From positions 1,463,418-1,527,417 of the forward strand of contig NZ_CP050253.1 in the NCBI RefSeq assembly GCF_011745665.1: DNA of 64,000 bases, written 5' to 3'. The notes beneath the pieces were generated by a model, which ran no database searches, was not told the origin of the DNA, and was given only the letters and a program-made list of their open reading frames with translations. This DNA is from Zophobihabitans entericus. Its GTDB lineage: Bacteria; Pseudomonadota; Gammaproteobacteria; Enterobacterales; Orbaceae. Shown piece after piece: positions 26,490 through 36,481 of this stretch (position 1 is its first letter; the number at the start of each line of letters is the position of its first letter). Made by a program: the position numbers and the translations under genes.

Positions 26490-26891
26490 GTGACATTGAA
26501 GTATAGAGGGACTTATGGGTTGTATCCCTGGTTTCCGGACGATGATGAAACATTGATTCATGCAAATGATCTGCAAAAAGTGAAAGCATTTTCCATTAAT
26601 GGTTTATATGGATATGTATTTTATTGTAGTGATGAAAATGCAGACTTTATTGAGCTTAGTTATGGTGATTTCACATTTAAAGTCAAACCTGATTTATACA
26701 GTACAATCCCGTCTATTCAATTCCATCTTGGTGAGCATGTGGCCGTTATTGGAGTATCAGAGAAAAAGGGTGTGATTGTGAGTATTAAGTGGCATTCTAA
26801 ATACAGTAAACCAATGTATTTTTTGTCCTTTAATGGCAGGAAATCCTCCAGAAGGTATTTTGATACTGAATTAGTAGAATATTATGATTAA
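26490..26891 (+). CDS. hypothetical protein
   Basis: 133 aa from GTG 26490. Beta-rich (TLKYRGTYGLYPWFPDDDETL, FKVKPDLYST, VSIKWHSKYSKPMYFLSFNG), no signal peptide, and looks like an SH3-like or DUF6960-type single domain. It lies 21 bp upstream of another unknown gene. The pair is reminiscent of orphan immunity-type genes but no toxin is nearby. Function unknown. Confidence 0.6.
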   Translation: MTLKYRGTYGLYPWFPDDDETLIHANDLQKVKAFSINGLYGYVFYCSDENADFIELSYGDFTFKVKPDLYSTIPSIQFHLGEHVAVIGVSEKKGVIVSIKWHSKYSKPMYFLSFNGRKSSRRYFDTELVEYYD

Positions 26892-26912
26892 TTATAACAT
26901 TATTGATTAATA

Positions 26913-27293
26913 ATGATATTTTTTGGTGGTTGTATGGGTGAAATATCATTATTTTGTAAGTTCTATCTAAAAACTAACTTATCTTGTGAGTGGATACTGA
27001 ATATTATCAGTAAACATTTTAAACAACCGATTAAATCTGGCTCAGTAGAAATTGGTGACATTGCCATTGATTGTTTTAAAAATCTGACACAAGCAAGAGG
27101 GGAAACAGGTTTCTTATACTGGCGCTGTTGTTTAGAGCTGATTCCTGTTGATGAAGATCATTATGATGATTTCGATGAGTTTTTATCTTTAGCAAAAGAA
27201 TTAAATAATCTTCTACGTGCCAATAATATTAGAACAGTTGTTTCCTGTGACTTTGAAGAAGAGTTTGATAACCAGCTAGATACAATTTTTTAA
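26913..27293 (+). CDS. hypothetical acidic protein
   Basis: 126 aa; ATG 26934 (MGEISLFCKFYL) is an alternative start. The protein is acidic at the C-terminus (DEDHYDDFDEFLSL, DFEEEFDNQLD), with no signal peptide. Size, charge and fold impression fit polymorphic-toxin immunity proteins, but I can name no family. Probably co-transcribed with the gene 21 bp upstream. Confidence 0.55.
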   Translation: MIFFGGCMGEISLFCKFYLKTNLSCEWILNIISKHFKQPIKSGSVEIGDIAIDCFKNLTQARGETGFLYWRCCLELIPVDEDHYDDFDEFLSLAKELNNLLRANNIRTVVSCDFEEEFDNQLDTIF

Positions 27294-27497
27294 TTCTCTA
27301 TTTTATAGAAAATAAAATGATAGAAGATAATTACTGCATTGAATTATGCTTCTCATGTAGCTGTTGTAGCAACGAAAGATGAGGAGCCTGTCAGGCTTGA
27401 GCATGTATTTTAGTTAGTTCAATAATAAAGTATCCTTGATATGATTAAAATACCTCACTTGTTAAGGTTTTTTAATTAAGAATATTCTTTTCTCAGC

Positions 27498-27545
27498 TTG
27501 ACAAAGTAATAAGTTAATTTTATATTTCAACTATATTTGAAATAT
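27498..27545 (+). promoter_or_regulatory. arsR promoter with ArsR operator
   Basis: Near-consensus sigma-70 promoter TTGACA (27498-27503), 17-bp spacer, TATATT (27521-27526). A perfect 9-bp inverted repeat ATATTTCAA, six bases, TTGAAATAT (27522-27545) overlaps the -10 element, where a repressor would block RNA polymerase. The half-site ATATTTCAAA recurs at 27891, upstream of acr3. Confidence 0.75.
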
Positions 27546-27556
27546 TGGAGTTAAAT

Positions 27557-27871
27557 ATGAATACTCAGGAATCAGCAAAACTGTTTGAATGTTTATCTTC
27601 CCCGGTCAGACTGGATATATTTAGTTTATTAATTCGTTATGGTTCAGAAGGGCTGGTTGCCGGTCAAATTGCCAGTGAACTGAACCTGCCAGCTACTAAC
27701 TTATCGTTTCATTTAAAAACATTAACCTATGCAAATTTAGTGTCAGTTCAACAAGAGGGGCGCTTTTTACGCTATAGGGCGAATTTAGCTTTAATGAAAG
27801 CGCTGGCAGGATTTTTAACTAATCAATGCTGTCTTGCCACTCCAAATGAAGATTGCTCTACAAACACTTAA
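27557..27871 (+). CDS. arsR: ArsR arsenic-responsive repressor
   Basis: 104 aa from ATG 27557 (GGAG site); the frame also opens at TTG 27545. Winged helix (FECLSSPVRLDIFSLLIRYG, LNLPATNLSFHLKTLTYANLVS, GRFLRYRAN). The Cys residues are near the C-terminus (NQCCLATPNEDC), as in ArsR types that sense As(III) with C-terminal cysteines. It precedes acr3 by 71 bp in the same direction and should repress the operon through the palindrome over its promoter. Confidence 0.9.
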   Translation: MNTQESAKLFECLSSPVRLDIFSLLIRYGSEGLVAGQIASELNLPATNLSFHLKTLTYANLVSVQQEGRFLRYRANLALMKALAGFLTNQCCLATPNEDCSTNT

Positions 27872-27942
27872 TTGAAAAATAAAAGTGTTTATATTTCAAA
27901 TGGTTATATTTATTAATAACTTCATCAATAGCCGAGTGTTTT

Positions 27943-28986
27943 ATGTCTACACCATCTTTAACTAAACGTTTGTCATTTTTAGATCGTTATCTTACTCTCT
28001 GGATCTTTGTCGCAATGGCCCTTGGTATTGTGTTAAGTTTCTTATTTAAAGCCTTACCCGATGCCTTAAATAGTGCCAGTGTGGGTTCGACAAATATTCC
28101 TATTGCAATAGGACTGATCTTAATGATGTATCCCCCTCTGGCAAAAGTTAAATATGAAGAGCTACCAAAAGTATTTGTTGATAAAAAGATTTTAGTTATG
28201 TCTTTAATCCAAAATTGGCTTATTGGACCCGCTTTGATGTTTATTCTGGCGGTTATTTTTTTAAAAAATTATCCGGAATATATGACGGGTGTTATTTTAA
28301 TTGGTTTAGCGCGTTGTATTGCGATGGTTCTGGTTTGGAATCAGCTTGCAGGTGGAGATAATCAATATGTGGCAGCTTTAGTGGCTTTTAATTCTTTATT
28401 CCAAATTCTCTTTTTTAGTGTGTTTGCCTGGTTCTATTTAACATTTTTACCTCCATTATTTGGTTTAGCAGGAAGTGTAATTGATGTCAGTTTTACGACT
28501 ATTGTTGAGGCTGTACTGATTTATCTGGGGATTCCATTTCTTGCGGGCTTTCTGACTCGTTACTTTTTAATCAAAATCAAAGGGCAGAAGTGGTATGAAA
28601 GTGTCTTTCTACCTAAGATCAGCCCAATAACATTAGTTGCTTTATTATTTACTATTGTGGCGATGTTTAGTTTAAAAGGCGGAGAGGTGGTGCGTTTACC
28701 GTTTGACGCATTATTGATTGCTACTCCTCTGGTGATCTATTTTGTCATCATGTTTATTACCAGTTTTTTAATGGGATATATTGCAAAAGAAAATTATCCA
28801 AAAACGACCTCAATGGCTTTCACCGCCGCCAGTAATAATTTTGAGTTAGCAATTGCCGTTGCCATTGCTGCTTTTGGTTTAGCTTCTCCCGTTGCTTTTG
28901 CTGCTGTTATTGGTCCATTGGTTGAAGTTCCTGTGCTTATTGCTCTGGTGAGCGTTGCATTATGGATTAAGCGAAAGTATTTTTAG
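27943..28986 (+). CDS. acr3: ACR3 family arsenite efflux permease
   Basis: 347 aa, ten predicted membrane segments. Family blocks [19 protein letters not shown], the catalytic cysteine in [16 protein letters not shown], and [17 protein letters not shown] with the later Glu in PLVEVPVLI are all present. It exports As(III) from the cell using the proton gradient. With arsR it forms a minimal resistance operon; arsC is not present here. A strong hairpin follows. Confidence 0.94.
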   Translation: MSTPSLTKRLSFLDRYLTLWIFVAMALGIVLSFLFKALPDALNSASVGSTNIPIAIGLILMMYPPLAKVKYEELPKVFVDKKILVMSLIQNWLIGPALMFILAVIFLKNYPEYMTGVILIGLARCIAMVLVWNQLAGGDNQYVAALVAFNSLFQILFFSVFAWFYLTFLPPLFGLAGSVIDVSFTTIVEAVLIYLGIPFLAGFLTRYFLIKIKGQKWYESVFLPKISPITLVALLFTIVAMFSLKGGEVVRLPFDALLIATPLVIYFVIMFITSFLMGYIAKENYPKTTSMAFTAASNNFELAIAVAIAAFGLASPVAFAAVIGPLVEVPVLIALVSVALWIKRKYF

Positions 28987-29003
28987 CTGGCTACTAAAAC
29001 TTG

Positions 29004-29047
29004 AAATACCGGGTATTCTTTTGGGATAGTTGCCTTACCCGGTATTT
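29004..29047 (+). terminator. hairpin after acr3
   Basis: Perfect 12-bp stem AAATACCGGGTA and TACCCGGTATTT with a 20-base loop, 18 bp past the acr3 stop. Confidence 0.65.
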
Positions 29048-29270
29048 ACTTAGCCACTTCCTGATTTATTGTGTATTCATGCCTATAAATATCCTTTGAT
29101 ACAGGAAATTTCTTTATAAGCACAATCACACAGTATCCATTCTAAAACGTATTTAAAAAATAAATATCCATGTCCGAAAACAGCTAATCATTTTAAGAAA
29201 AATACACTAAACTATGTTTTAGTTACATAGCAGCAGATAGGTAGTTCAAGATAAACACAAAGGTGATGAA

Positions 29271-30734
29271 ATGTTAGCGTTGGACAATAACGGCTTATAT
29301 ACCGCATATAAAGCAAAAGATGCTCGCTTTGATGGCCGATTTTTTATTGGCATATTATCTACCGGAATATATTGCCGACCGGTATGCAAAGCTAGACAGC
29401 CTAAAGAAGAAAACTGTTCTTTTTATTCTACAGCGGCAGAAGCTGAACAAGCCGGATATCGACCATGTCTGCTGTGCAGGCCTGAACTGGCACCGGGTTC
29501 ATCTATTACTGATGCTACTGCTAATTTAGTTCATAAAGCAGCAAGAATGCTGGAAGAAAACTGCGGTAGTGGTCAAAATCTGGATGAGCTCGCCGGGCGA
29601 CTTGGTTGTACTGATCGCCATTTACGTCGGGTATTTACTGCGGAATATCACGTATCGCCGGTGCAGTACCTGCAAACTTGCCGCTTACTTTTGGCTAAAA
29701 ATCTGCTGACTGATACTAATCTGTCTGTGCTTGATGTCGCTATGAGTGCTGGATTTGGTAGTCTGCGTCGCTTCAATGATCTTTTCAAAGAACATTACCA
29801 GTTATCACCAACCGGACTTAGAAAGAGAATGTCAGAGAAGAAGAAGGAGAGTAGTAATATTACTTTAGCTTTAGGATATCGACCGCCTTACCTTTGGGAA
29901 GAGCTCCTCAGTTTCCTGGCTACTCGTGCAATTCCCGGTGTGGAGGTGATTAAAGAAGGAAAGTATTTTAGAACTGTCCACTTACAAGACACTCACCAGA
30001 AATCACTCTATGGTTGGGTGAGTGTCGGGCACTTACCTCAGCAAAATGCCTTAAGTGTGACTGTCAGCGAAGGATTATTACCGGTGATTCCACAGGTGCT
30101 GGCAAAAATTCGACATATGTTTGATCTGTATTGCGACCCGACAACAATTTATGACACGCTACAGGTTATGAATGATATCCGTCCCGGACTTTGCACTCCA
30201 GGCACCCGGCTTCCTGGCAGTTTTAATGCTTTTGAAATGGTAGTCAGGGCAGTTCTGGGGCAACAGATCACAATAAAAGCGGCAAGTACTCTGGCTGGCA
30301 GGCTGGTGAACACTTTTGGTATACAGATAGAAACAGGTATTGCAGGATTAACTCATGTTTTCCCATCACCAACAGATATCCTTAAGCTAAGTGAACCGAT
30401 TGAAAGTCACCTTGGACCACTTGGTATTATAGCCACCAGAGCAAAAACCATTTACGCCTTAGCTAAAGCGCTGGAAGACAAAACGATTGATTTTGGTCTG
30501 TGTGCCGATCCGGAGACTGAAATGAAAAAGTTACTGGATATTCCGGGAATTGGTAGCTGGACAGCACAATATATCGCTATGCGTACTATGGAGTGGACTG
30601 ATGCTTTTCTTGAAACTGATGTGGGGGTAAAAAAAGCTCTGGCTCCTTATTCAGTAAAAGAGATATCCCAAATTGCGGAGAAGTGGCACCCATGGCGCAG
30701 TTACGCCACCATCAATCTTTGGAACTCGTTGTAA
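29271..30734 (+). CDS. Ada/AlkA fusion: methyl-DNA sensor, AraC-type DNA binding and 3-methyladenine glycosylase
   Basis: 487 aa with three parts. Residues 1-80 are the Ada metal domain; Cys35, Cys39, Cys66 and Cys69 keep the spacing of the E. coli Ada zinc site (38/42/69/72), Cys35 being the likely methyl acceptor. Residues of about 85-185 are an AraC-type helix-turn-helix pair. Residues of about 195-487 are AlkA: N-terminal subdomain, then a helix-hairpin-helix (LLDIPGIGSWTAQYIAMR) with catalytic Asp in DAFLETD. It senses phosphotriester damage, activates genes and excises alkylated bases. Ogt lies 77 bp downstream, giving an adaptive-response unit. Confidence 0.93.
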   Translation: MLALDNNGLYTAYKAKDARFDGRFFIGILSTGIYCRPVCKARQPKEENCSFYSTAAEAEQAGYRPCLLCRPELAPGSSITDATANLVHKAARMLEENCGSGQNLDELAGRLGCTDRHLRRVFTAEYHVSPVQYLQTCRLLLAKNLLTDTNLSVLDVAMSAGFGSLRRFNDLFKEHYQLSPTGLRKRMSEKKKESSNITLALGYRPPYLWEELLSFLATRAIPGVEVIKEGKYFRTVHLQDTHQKSLYGWVSVGHLPQQNALSVTVSEGLLPVIPQVLAKIRHMFDLYCDPTTIYDTLQVMNDIRPGLCTPGTRLPGSFNAFEMVVRAVLGQQITIKAASTLAGRLVNTFGIQIETGIAGLTHVFPSPTDILKLSEPIESHLGPLGIIATRAKTIYALAKALEDKTIDFGLCADPETEMKKLLDIPGIGSWTAQYIAMRTMEWTDAFLETDVGVKKALAPYSVKEISQIAEKWHPWRSYATINLWNSL

Positions 30735-30811
30735 CAATAGTATTCAAGAATCACACAATTAATTACCGTCTTTTAAGAATGCAAAATATATATCGTTGAA
30801 TGGAGGAAAAT

Positions 30812-31312
30812 ATGCATTATTCAACAACTTATCAATCACCTTTAGGTGTAATGACGCTGGCAAGTGATGGAGAAAATCTGATTGGTTTATGGCTGGAAGG
30901 ACAAAAGTATTTCGGAGCAACCCTGCCAAAAGAAGTGGAAGAGAAAAATAATATGCCCATTTTTGATAAAACTAAAAAATGGCTGGATCGCTATTTTGCA
31001 GGCAAGAAACCCGCTATCTCTGAACTTTCTCTGGCACCAATTGGTAGCGAGTTCAGACAAGAGGTGTGGCAAATTTTGTGTGAAATTCCATATGGAAAAA
31101 CCATCACTTATGGTGAGATAGCTAAAAAAATGGCAGCTAAAGCTAATAAAAGTAGTATGTCCAGTCAGGCTGTGGGTGGTGCTGTTGGTCATAACCCAAT
31201 CTCGATCATTATTCCTTGCCATCGTGTAATTGGCTCAAGTGGTGATTTAACCGGATATGCTGGTGGTGTGGATAAGAAGAAAACCTTACTGGAGCTGGAA
31301 GGATTTTTATAA
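30812..31312 (+). CDS. ogt: methylated-DNA-[protein]-cysteine S-methyltransferase
   Basis: 166 aa from ATG 30812 (GGAGG five bases away; an ATG at 30800 overlaps the ribosome site). The acceptor-cysteine motif IIPCHRVIG and the helix-turn-helix part IPYGKTITYGEIA are present. It removes O6-methyl from guanine by suicidal transfer. Downstream partner of the Ada-AlkA fusion and probably under its control. The length agrees with Ogt/MGMT. Confidence 0.95.
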   Translation: MHYSTTYQSPLGVMTLASDGENLIGLWLEGQKYFGATLPKEVEEKNNMPIFDKTKKWLDRYFAGKKPAISELSLAPIGSEFRQEVWQILCEIPYGKTITYGEIAKKMAAKANKSSMSSQAVGGAVGHNPISIIIPCHRVIGSSGDLTGYAGGVDKKKTLLELEGFL

Positions 31313-31446
31313 GTATTAGACCTTTGTAACTTACTTTTTCAGGAAAAAACCATGCTACAAGCTATCACCACTGCGCCACACGAAAATTATGAAATATAGT
31401 CCAAACAGGAAATATCATAATATCCAATATTCTATTCTTTTCCGGT

Positions 31447-32004
31447 TCACTGACTTACCTGGCTTTTCTCAAGGATACAGTAATTTGCTTTAGATTTGAT
31501 GGTAATAGTAATACTCGACTTCTCATCCCGCAGTTCAAGGGTTTTAGGGCAGTCAGGATCGTTAACTCTGTTGGCTATAACTAAGTAAAATTGACTTGTG
31601 TCATACCGCAAATAGATATAGACACTTAAATCCCAGCTACGATAAGGGGGTACTTTGAACTTAAAAAGAGTATCAGTCATTTTTTCCCCATAAATAACGC
31701 GCGTATATTCTTTGACTTGGCTATTTATACATGGGTAGAAGAAAAAGGGGAAACTGGCACAAGTATCAAGATAGGGAGTTCGTTCAGAAAAATAGCGGAG
31801 ATTTAAATAGGGTGATTTATTATAGGCAGGATCCTGATTTAAATTGATTCTTTATGTATGAGGGGGAGAGTCAAATTCAATGGATAACTCATACAGCTCA
31901 TTATTCACCTGACTAGAGAAGAGAGAATCGCGACCAGCTATGTGACTACTCGAACATCCTGCAATAAAAAAAGTAAGCAAACATAAAAAGAGAGAGTTTT
32001 TCAT
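31447..32004 (-). pseudogene. lipoprotein gene interrupted by one in-frame stop
   Basis: The frame starts at ATG 32004 with a lipoprotein signal (FLCLLTFFIAGCSS, lipobox IAGC) and continues for 50 codons to a TAA at 31854-31852. It then stays open in the same frame for 134 more codons to the final stop (NQDPAYNKSPYLNLRYFSER and so on, ending EKSQVSQ). So a 185-residue lipoprotein is split by a single nonsense codon. The visible 77-aa ORF at 31447-31680 is only its tail. Function of the intact protein unknown. Confidence 0.7.
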
Positions 32005-32180
32005 AATTTTTATAAAAAGAAATAAGTAACTAATTATATCAGAATGTTAATGTCAGATAAATTTTATATGAATTAGTTACAATAAACAGGCTTTTTTGTT
32101 TTATTTACTTTGAAACCAACCTTTTGGTTACTCATAATACCATCAATAGCGGAACTGCCGAATTCTCTATAAAAGAGAGA

Positions 32181-32300
32181 ATGCCACCATTATCAAAAGA
32201 GCAATTGGAACAAGCCAATGCCTATGCTGAACAATGGCAAAAGGAACATCCACCGCTGTCAGAATACTTTACGAAATACCATTACCCCTCTTTTCATTAG
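32181..32300 (+). other. short unassigned ORF
   Basis: 39 codons, beginning MPPLSKEQLEQANAY and ending YHYPSFH; the frame continues upstream to about 32050 without a start. The helical, Glu/Gln-rich composition looks coding, but there is no ribosome site. Probably a 3' gene fragment. The rest of 32005-32466 holds nothing clear. Confidence 0.3.
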
Positions 32301-32447
32301 GGGAGGTAATACTGTGAAAAAAATTTGATAATCCATTTTGAATTATTTGACAATATCATAACAGGGGCCAATTTTATTTTTCCCATATTCCCCTAGAAAC
32401 TAAATTAATGATAAAGTCATAAAATAAACGATCAAAAAGGTTGGTCA

Positions 32448-32838
32448 AATTTATTGGGTTACTTAAGTGAAAAAAATCTCTACTCTCATCTTCATTGTCA
32501 CTCTATTATTTATTACCGGAGGTTGTGACTTAACACCTCAGAAAGTTGGTATCTATGCATATAACATGTTATATGCTTGTGAATGTCCTCAATATAAAAT
32601 ATTTAGAGTGGCTCCTCTAATATCTACTCAACCACAGCTAAAAGATACTTTAGAACCCTTGGATTTTACAGGAAAAGACCAGGTAGTTGCAGAAGAAATA
32701 ACAAAAGCTATTGAAAATTCGGAAGATAATACCCTAATTGGTAGAGATATTGATTTAGTTTTTCATAATCAAGAAGATGAAATGATATTTCATAAACAAG
32801 TAGATAGAAATCCCATTTGTTATATTTATTATTTTGAA
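32448..32838. repeat. left copy of a ~390-bp direct repeat (right copy 38088-38480)
   Basis: The 5' part of the lipoprotein gene and about 20 bp before it are repeated, nearly identical, at 38088-38480. The two copies face the same way and bracket a 5.2-kb block with a LysR regulator, MFS pump, two hydrolases and a cyclophilin-like gene. Confidence 0.9.
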
Positions 32839-32931
32839 GGTTATTTAAAAGATAAAGAAACATTGATGGTAGAAACATTTAAGCTAATACTTAAAGCACC
32901 TAACTGTATTGCAAATGATTTAGAAGAATAG
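32467..32931 (+). CDS. putative lipoprotein, unknown
   Basis: 154 aa from GTG. Signal segment STLIFIVTLLFITGGC ends in a lipobox (TGGC), giving a membrane-anchored mature protein of about 134 aa with several further cysteines (CECPQY, PICYIYY, PNC). I recognise no family. A damaged second copy lies at 38110-38483, so this is the functional one of a duplicated pair. Confidence 0.7.
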   Translation: MKKISTLIFIVTLLFITGGCDLTPQKVGIYAYNMLYACECPQYKIFRVAPLISTQPQLKDTLEPLDFTGKDQVVAEEITKAIENSEDNTLIGRDIDLVFHNQEDEMIFHKQVDRNPICYIYYFEGYLKDKETLMVETFKLILKAPNCIANDLEE

Positions 32932-33080
32932 CTTTAAACAGATATACTGAAAATTAAAAAACAGGTGAGTGAAGAATATTACCCAAAGGTCATTGGTATT
33001 TAGTGTGTCATAAAGTCCTAATAAGATTAATAAATTCTTATTCTTTTGTGAAATAAACAACCATTACTGCAACATAAATT

Positions 33081-33971
33081 CTAGGGTTTATATTGGCTAA
33101 ATGCTTTCTTTAGCTGTTGTAAGAATAGCTCTGAGGCTTTGGAAAACACCTGATATCTTTTCCAGACAATATTAATATCTGCTTCTAATACAGGATTAAG
33201 CGGTTTAAAACAGAGATGACTATTCCCAGTAGTATTGACCAGTTTATCCAAACAGAGCGCATAACCAATGCCTTTTTCAACCATTAAGGATGCATTAAAG
33301 ATCAGATTATAAGTAGCCACAATATTAAGCCTTTTATAATCTTTCTCCATCCATTTAGAAAAATGTTCATCAACATGTTTTTGTTTTGAACCAATTAATG
33401 GTAAACCCGTTAAATCTTGAGGTTGAATACAGGTGCGTTCCGCTAAGGGACTGTCTTTTCTCATTAATATTCCCCAAGTATCTTTTTGGGGAAGTGTTAA
33501 CGATTCGTACTTAGTCATATTTGTTGAACCAATTAATACACCAAAATCTAACAGACCTTTATCAATGCGTTCTGTCACATCATCTGCATTACCGCTAAAA
33601 AGATGAACATGAAGATGTGGAAAATTGTCTCGTAAATTTTTGATTATTTTCGCAATGAATACCATGGCATGAGTTTCACCGCCCCCAATGTAAATATCTC
33701 CTCTTATCTCTTCCGTTGGCATATGAAATTCTGCTTCAGTTTTTTGTACCAGTTCCAGTATTTCTTCTGCTCGTTTACGTAATCGGATCCCTTCATCAGT
33801 CAGAGTAATTTTTCGACTACCACGAAGGAATAATTTCGTTCCTAACTGCTCTTCTAATTCACTTAGTTGTCTGGACAAGGTGGGTTGGGTCAAATGCAAA
33901 TACTCAGCGGCAGCGGTTACGCTTTCCTCTTTAGCAAGCGCAAGAAAATAGCGTAATACTTTTATCTCCAT
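33081..33971 (-). CDS. LysR-family transcriptional regulator
   Basis: 296 aa from ATG 33971 (AGGAGA site); the frame is open to 33995. The winged helix is typical (MEIKVLRYFLALAKEESVTAAAEYL, LTQPTLSRQLSELEEQLGTKLF) and is followed by a periplasmic-binding-like effector domain. It is divergent from an MFS exporter, 200 bp away, so it probably regulates the downstream pump and hydrolase genes. Confidence 0.9.
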   Translation of the reverse strand: MEIKVLRYFLALAKEESVTAAAEYLHLTQPTLSRQLSELEEQLGTKLFLRGSRKITLTDEGIRLRKRAEEILELVQKTEAEFHMPTEEIRGDIYIGGGETHAMVFIAKIIKNLRDNFPHLHVHLFSGNADDVTERIDKGLLDFGVLIGSTNMTKYESLTLPQKDTWGILMRKDSPLAERTCIQPQDLTGLPLIGSKQKHVDEHFSKWMEKDYKRLNIVATYNLIFNASLMVEKGIGYALCLDKLVNTTGNSHLCFKPLNPVLEADINIVWKRYQVFSKASELFLQQLKKAFSQYKP

Positions 33972-34170
33972 TTTTAATCTCCTGACTGAACTCATCCATG
34001 CTTAAAAGGCATGATAAATCATAAAATATAAGTATTTTACATGATTAGTTGATCTATTTATACTCCAAAACAAGCGAATAAATGTTCAGAAGTAAAATTC
34101 TGTTTTTATTCAAATTATAGAGAAATGGTCTATTGCAGATATTTATCATCAAAAAAGAGCATACATTTTA

Positions 34171-35364
34171 ATGAAATCATCTTTAACCTATTCATCAAAT
34201 AAAGCTTACTGGTCAGCGATTTTTTCGTTATTTATGGGGGTGACAAGTCTAATTGCAGCCGAATTTATTCCTGTTAGCTTGCTCACGCCTATCGCACAGG
34301 AACTTAATATTACAGAGGGTATAGCCGGCCAAACGGTTACCGCTGTCGGTATTTTTGCTGTGATTGCCAGTCTAACCCTTGCGCCACTAACCAAAACCAT
34401 TAACAGACGATATGTTTTATTAACATTATCAGGATTACTGGTTATCTCTAATATCTTGGTTGCTTTAGCACCCAATTATGTTGTTCTGCTTATTGGTCGC
34501 AGTATATTAGGTATTTGTGTTGGTGGATTCTGGTCTATGGCTTCAGCAGTAACATTGCAACTGGTGCCTGTAAAAGATGTCCCTAAAGCCTTGAGTATTG
34601 TTTATGCCGGTGTTTCTGTGGCTACCATTATTTCATTACCACTTGCCAGCTATCTTGGTGAAGTCTTTGGCTGGCGTGAGGTGTTTTTTCTATCAGCATT
34701 GCTTAGCGTGGTAGCACTGATCTGGCAATTTTTTACTTTACCATCATTACCAGCCCAAACCAGCAGTACCTTTCAGAGTATGTTCGTTTTAATAAAGCAA
34801 AACTGGGTATTAATGGGCATTGGTGCCACTGTTTTTAGTTATGGTGGATATCATATTTTCTTCACTTATCTCAGACCTTTTTTAGAGCAACATGCTGTCT
34901 TACAAACTAGTCGATTAACCATAGTCTTACTGATATTTGGTATGGCTAATTGTGTTGGCACATTTGTGGCAGGGTTTATTCTGGATAAACGATTTAGGAG
35001 CACTCTATTCGCTATTCATTTGATACTCTTATTATTGGCCATTCTTCTATATTTCAGTAATGGGAATTTTGCTTTTGAAATGATACTGGTAATAGGTTGG
35101 GGATTTATCTTCGGTTTTATTCCTGTTGGTTGGTCAACCTGGATTACACGTACATTGGCTGATAAAGCTGAAATAGTGGGTGGTTTATCAGTTGCAGCGA
35201 TTCAATTCTCCATTGGATTTGCTGCGGCAACAGGAGGTCTGCTTTTCGATCGTTTTGGTATGAATAGCATCTTTATTTGTGCTGCCTTCATTCTATTATT
35301 GGCTGTGATTTTAATTAAGTTTTGTTTTGCGTTATTTACCAAAGTCACTGGCACACTCGCGTAG
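34171..35364 (+). CDS. MFS transporter, DHA1 family
   Basis: 397 aa, twelve hydrophobic segments. N-terminal blocks SLIAAEFIPVSLLTPIAQELNITEGIAGQTVT and RSILGICVGGFWSMAS are typical of the AraJ/NepI/YdhP drug and nucleoside efflux branch. It starts a plus-strand run with a secreted hydrolase 40 bp downstream. Likely an exporter of small organic compounds under LysR control. Confidence 0.88.
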   Translation: MKSSLTYSSNKAYWSAIFSLFMGVTSLIAAEFIPVSLLTPIAQELNITEGIAGQTVTAVGIFAVIASLTLAPLTKTINRRYVLLTLSGLLVISNILVALAPNYVVLLIGRSILGICVGGFWSMASAVTLQLVPVKDVPKALSIVYAGVSVATIISLPLASYLGEVFGWREVFFLSALLSVVALIWQFFTLPSLPAQTSSTFQSMFVLIKQNWVLMGIGATVFSYGGYHIFFTYLRPFLEQHAVLQTSRLTIVLLIFGMANCVGTFVAGFILDKRFRSTLFAIHLILLLLAILLYFSNGNFAFEMILVIGWGFIFGFIPVGWSTWITRTLADKAEIVGGLSVAAIQFSIGFAAATGGLLFDRFGMNSIFICAAFILLLAVILIKFCFALFTKVTGTLA

Positions 35365-35404
35365 TTAACAAATAACCATAATGTTTATTGTTAAAGGAGT
35401 TTAT

Positions 35405-36469
35405 ATGAAAAAATTAATGTGTTTTTCTCGAATTCGAACGGTTTTCATCACCTTAATGGGTGCATGTGGCCTTATTTTATCAACAACTGCAATAGGTCAG
35501 GACATGTCTCATGGTGCTGATAACTTTTATCAAAGTGATAAAGTCACAATACAAAAAGTCACGTTTAAAAATCAATATAATATGAATGTTGTAGGCAATC
35601 TTGTTATGCCTAAAGATATTAATCAATCCCTTCAATATCCGGCAATTATTGTCGGCCATCCAATGGGAGCGGTAAAAGAGCAGAGTGCTAACTTATATGC
35701 CATTAAAATGGCGGAGCAGGGGTTTATCACTTTATCGATTGATTTATCTTTCTGGGGAGAAAGTGACGGCCAACCGCGCAATAGTGTTTCACCTGATATT
35801 TATGCCGAAGATTTTAGTGCAGCAGTGGATTTTTTAGGCACAAGAACGTTTATTGATAGAGATAATATCGGTGTTATTGGTATTTGTGGTAGCGGTAGTT
35901 TTGCTATTAGTGCTGCTAAGATCGATCCTCGCTTAAAGGCGATTGTAACAGTGAGTATGTATGATATGGGCGCAGCTAACCGTCAGGCGCTTAATCACTC
36001 ATTGACACTTGAACAAAGAAAAGAAATTATTGCTGATGCAGCGCAGCAACGTTATGTTGAGTTTACAGGCGGTGAGATTAAGTACACCAGCGGAACTGTA
36101 CATGAGATCAATGGGAACTCTCACCCGATTGAACGTGAATTTTATGATTTCTATCGTACGCCAAGAGGTGAGTTTACACCAGAAGGTTCATCACCACTAC
36201 TCACCACACATCCGACATTAACCAGTAATGTAAAGTTTATGAACTTCTATCCATTTAACGATATAGAAACCATTTCACCTCGTCCGATGTTATTTATCAC
36301 TGGTGAGAATGCACATTCAAAAGAGTTTAGTGAAGATGCTTATCAACGTGCGGCAGAACCTAAAGAATTGTATATCGTGACTAATGCCGGGCATGTTGAT
36401 CTTTATGATCGCGTAGAACTTATTCCGTTCAATAAGATAACTGAGTTTTTTAACCAATATTTAAAATAG
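35405..36469 (+). CDS. exported alpha/beta hydrolase (dienelactone hydrolase-like)
   Basis: 354 aa from ATG 35405, set by AAAGGAG; the frame opens at 35381. A signal peptide covers about residues 1-32 (IRTVFITLMGACGLILSTTA). The nucleophile elbow GICGSGS has Cys where serine hydrolases have Ser, as in dienelactone hydrolase and YcjY-like proteins. The base is in NAGHVDLYD. It lies between the pump and a cyclophilin-like gene. A periplasmic esterase or lactonase; substrate unknown. Confidence 0.82.
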   Translation: MKKLMCFSRIRTVFITLMGACGLILSTTAIGQDMSHGADNFYQSDKVTIQKVTFKNQYNMNVVGNLVMPKDINQSLQYPAIIVGHPMGAVKEQSANLYAIKMAEQGFITLSIDLSFWGESDGQPRNSVSPDIYAEDFSAAVDFLGTRTFIDRDNIGVIGICGSGSFAISAAKIDPRLKAIVTVSMYDMGAANRQALNHSLTLEQRKEIIADAAQQRYVEFTGGEIKYTSGTVHEINGNSHPIEREFYDFYRTPRGEFTPEGSSPLLTTHPTLTSNVKFMNFYPFNDIETISPRPMLFITGENAHSKEFSEDAYQRAAEPKELYIVTNAGHVDLYDRVELIPFNKITEFFNQYLK

Positions 36470-36481
36470 AGCGAATAACGC

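Noticed and set aside
31320..31440. Short ATG frame (MLQAITTAPHENYEI) after ogt
   Set aside because: Fifteen codons with an AGGAAA site but no family or continuation; too short to support.
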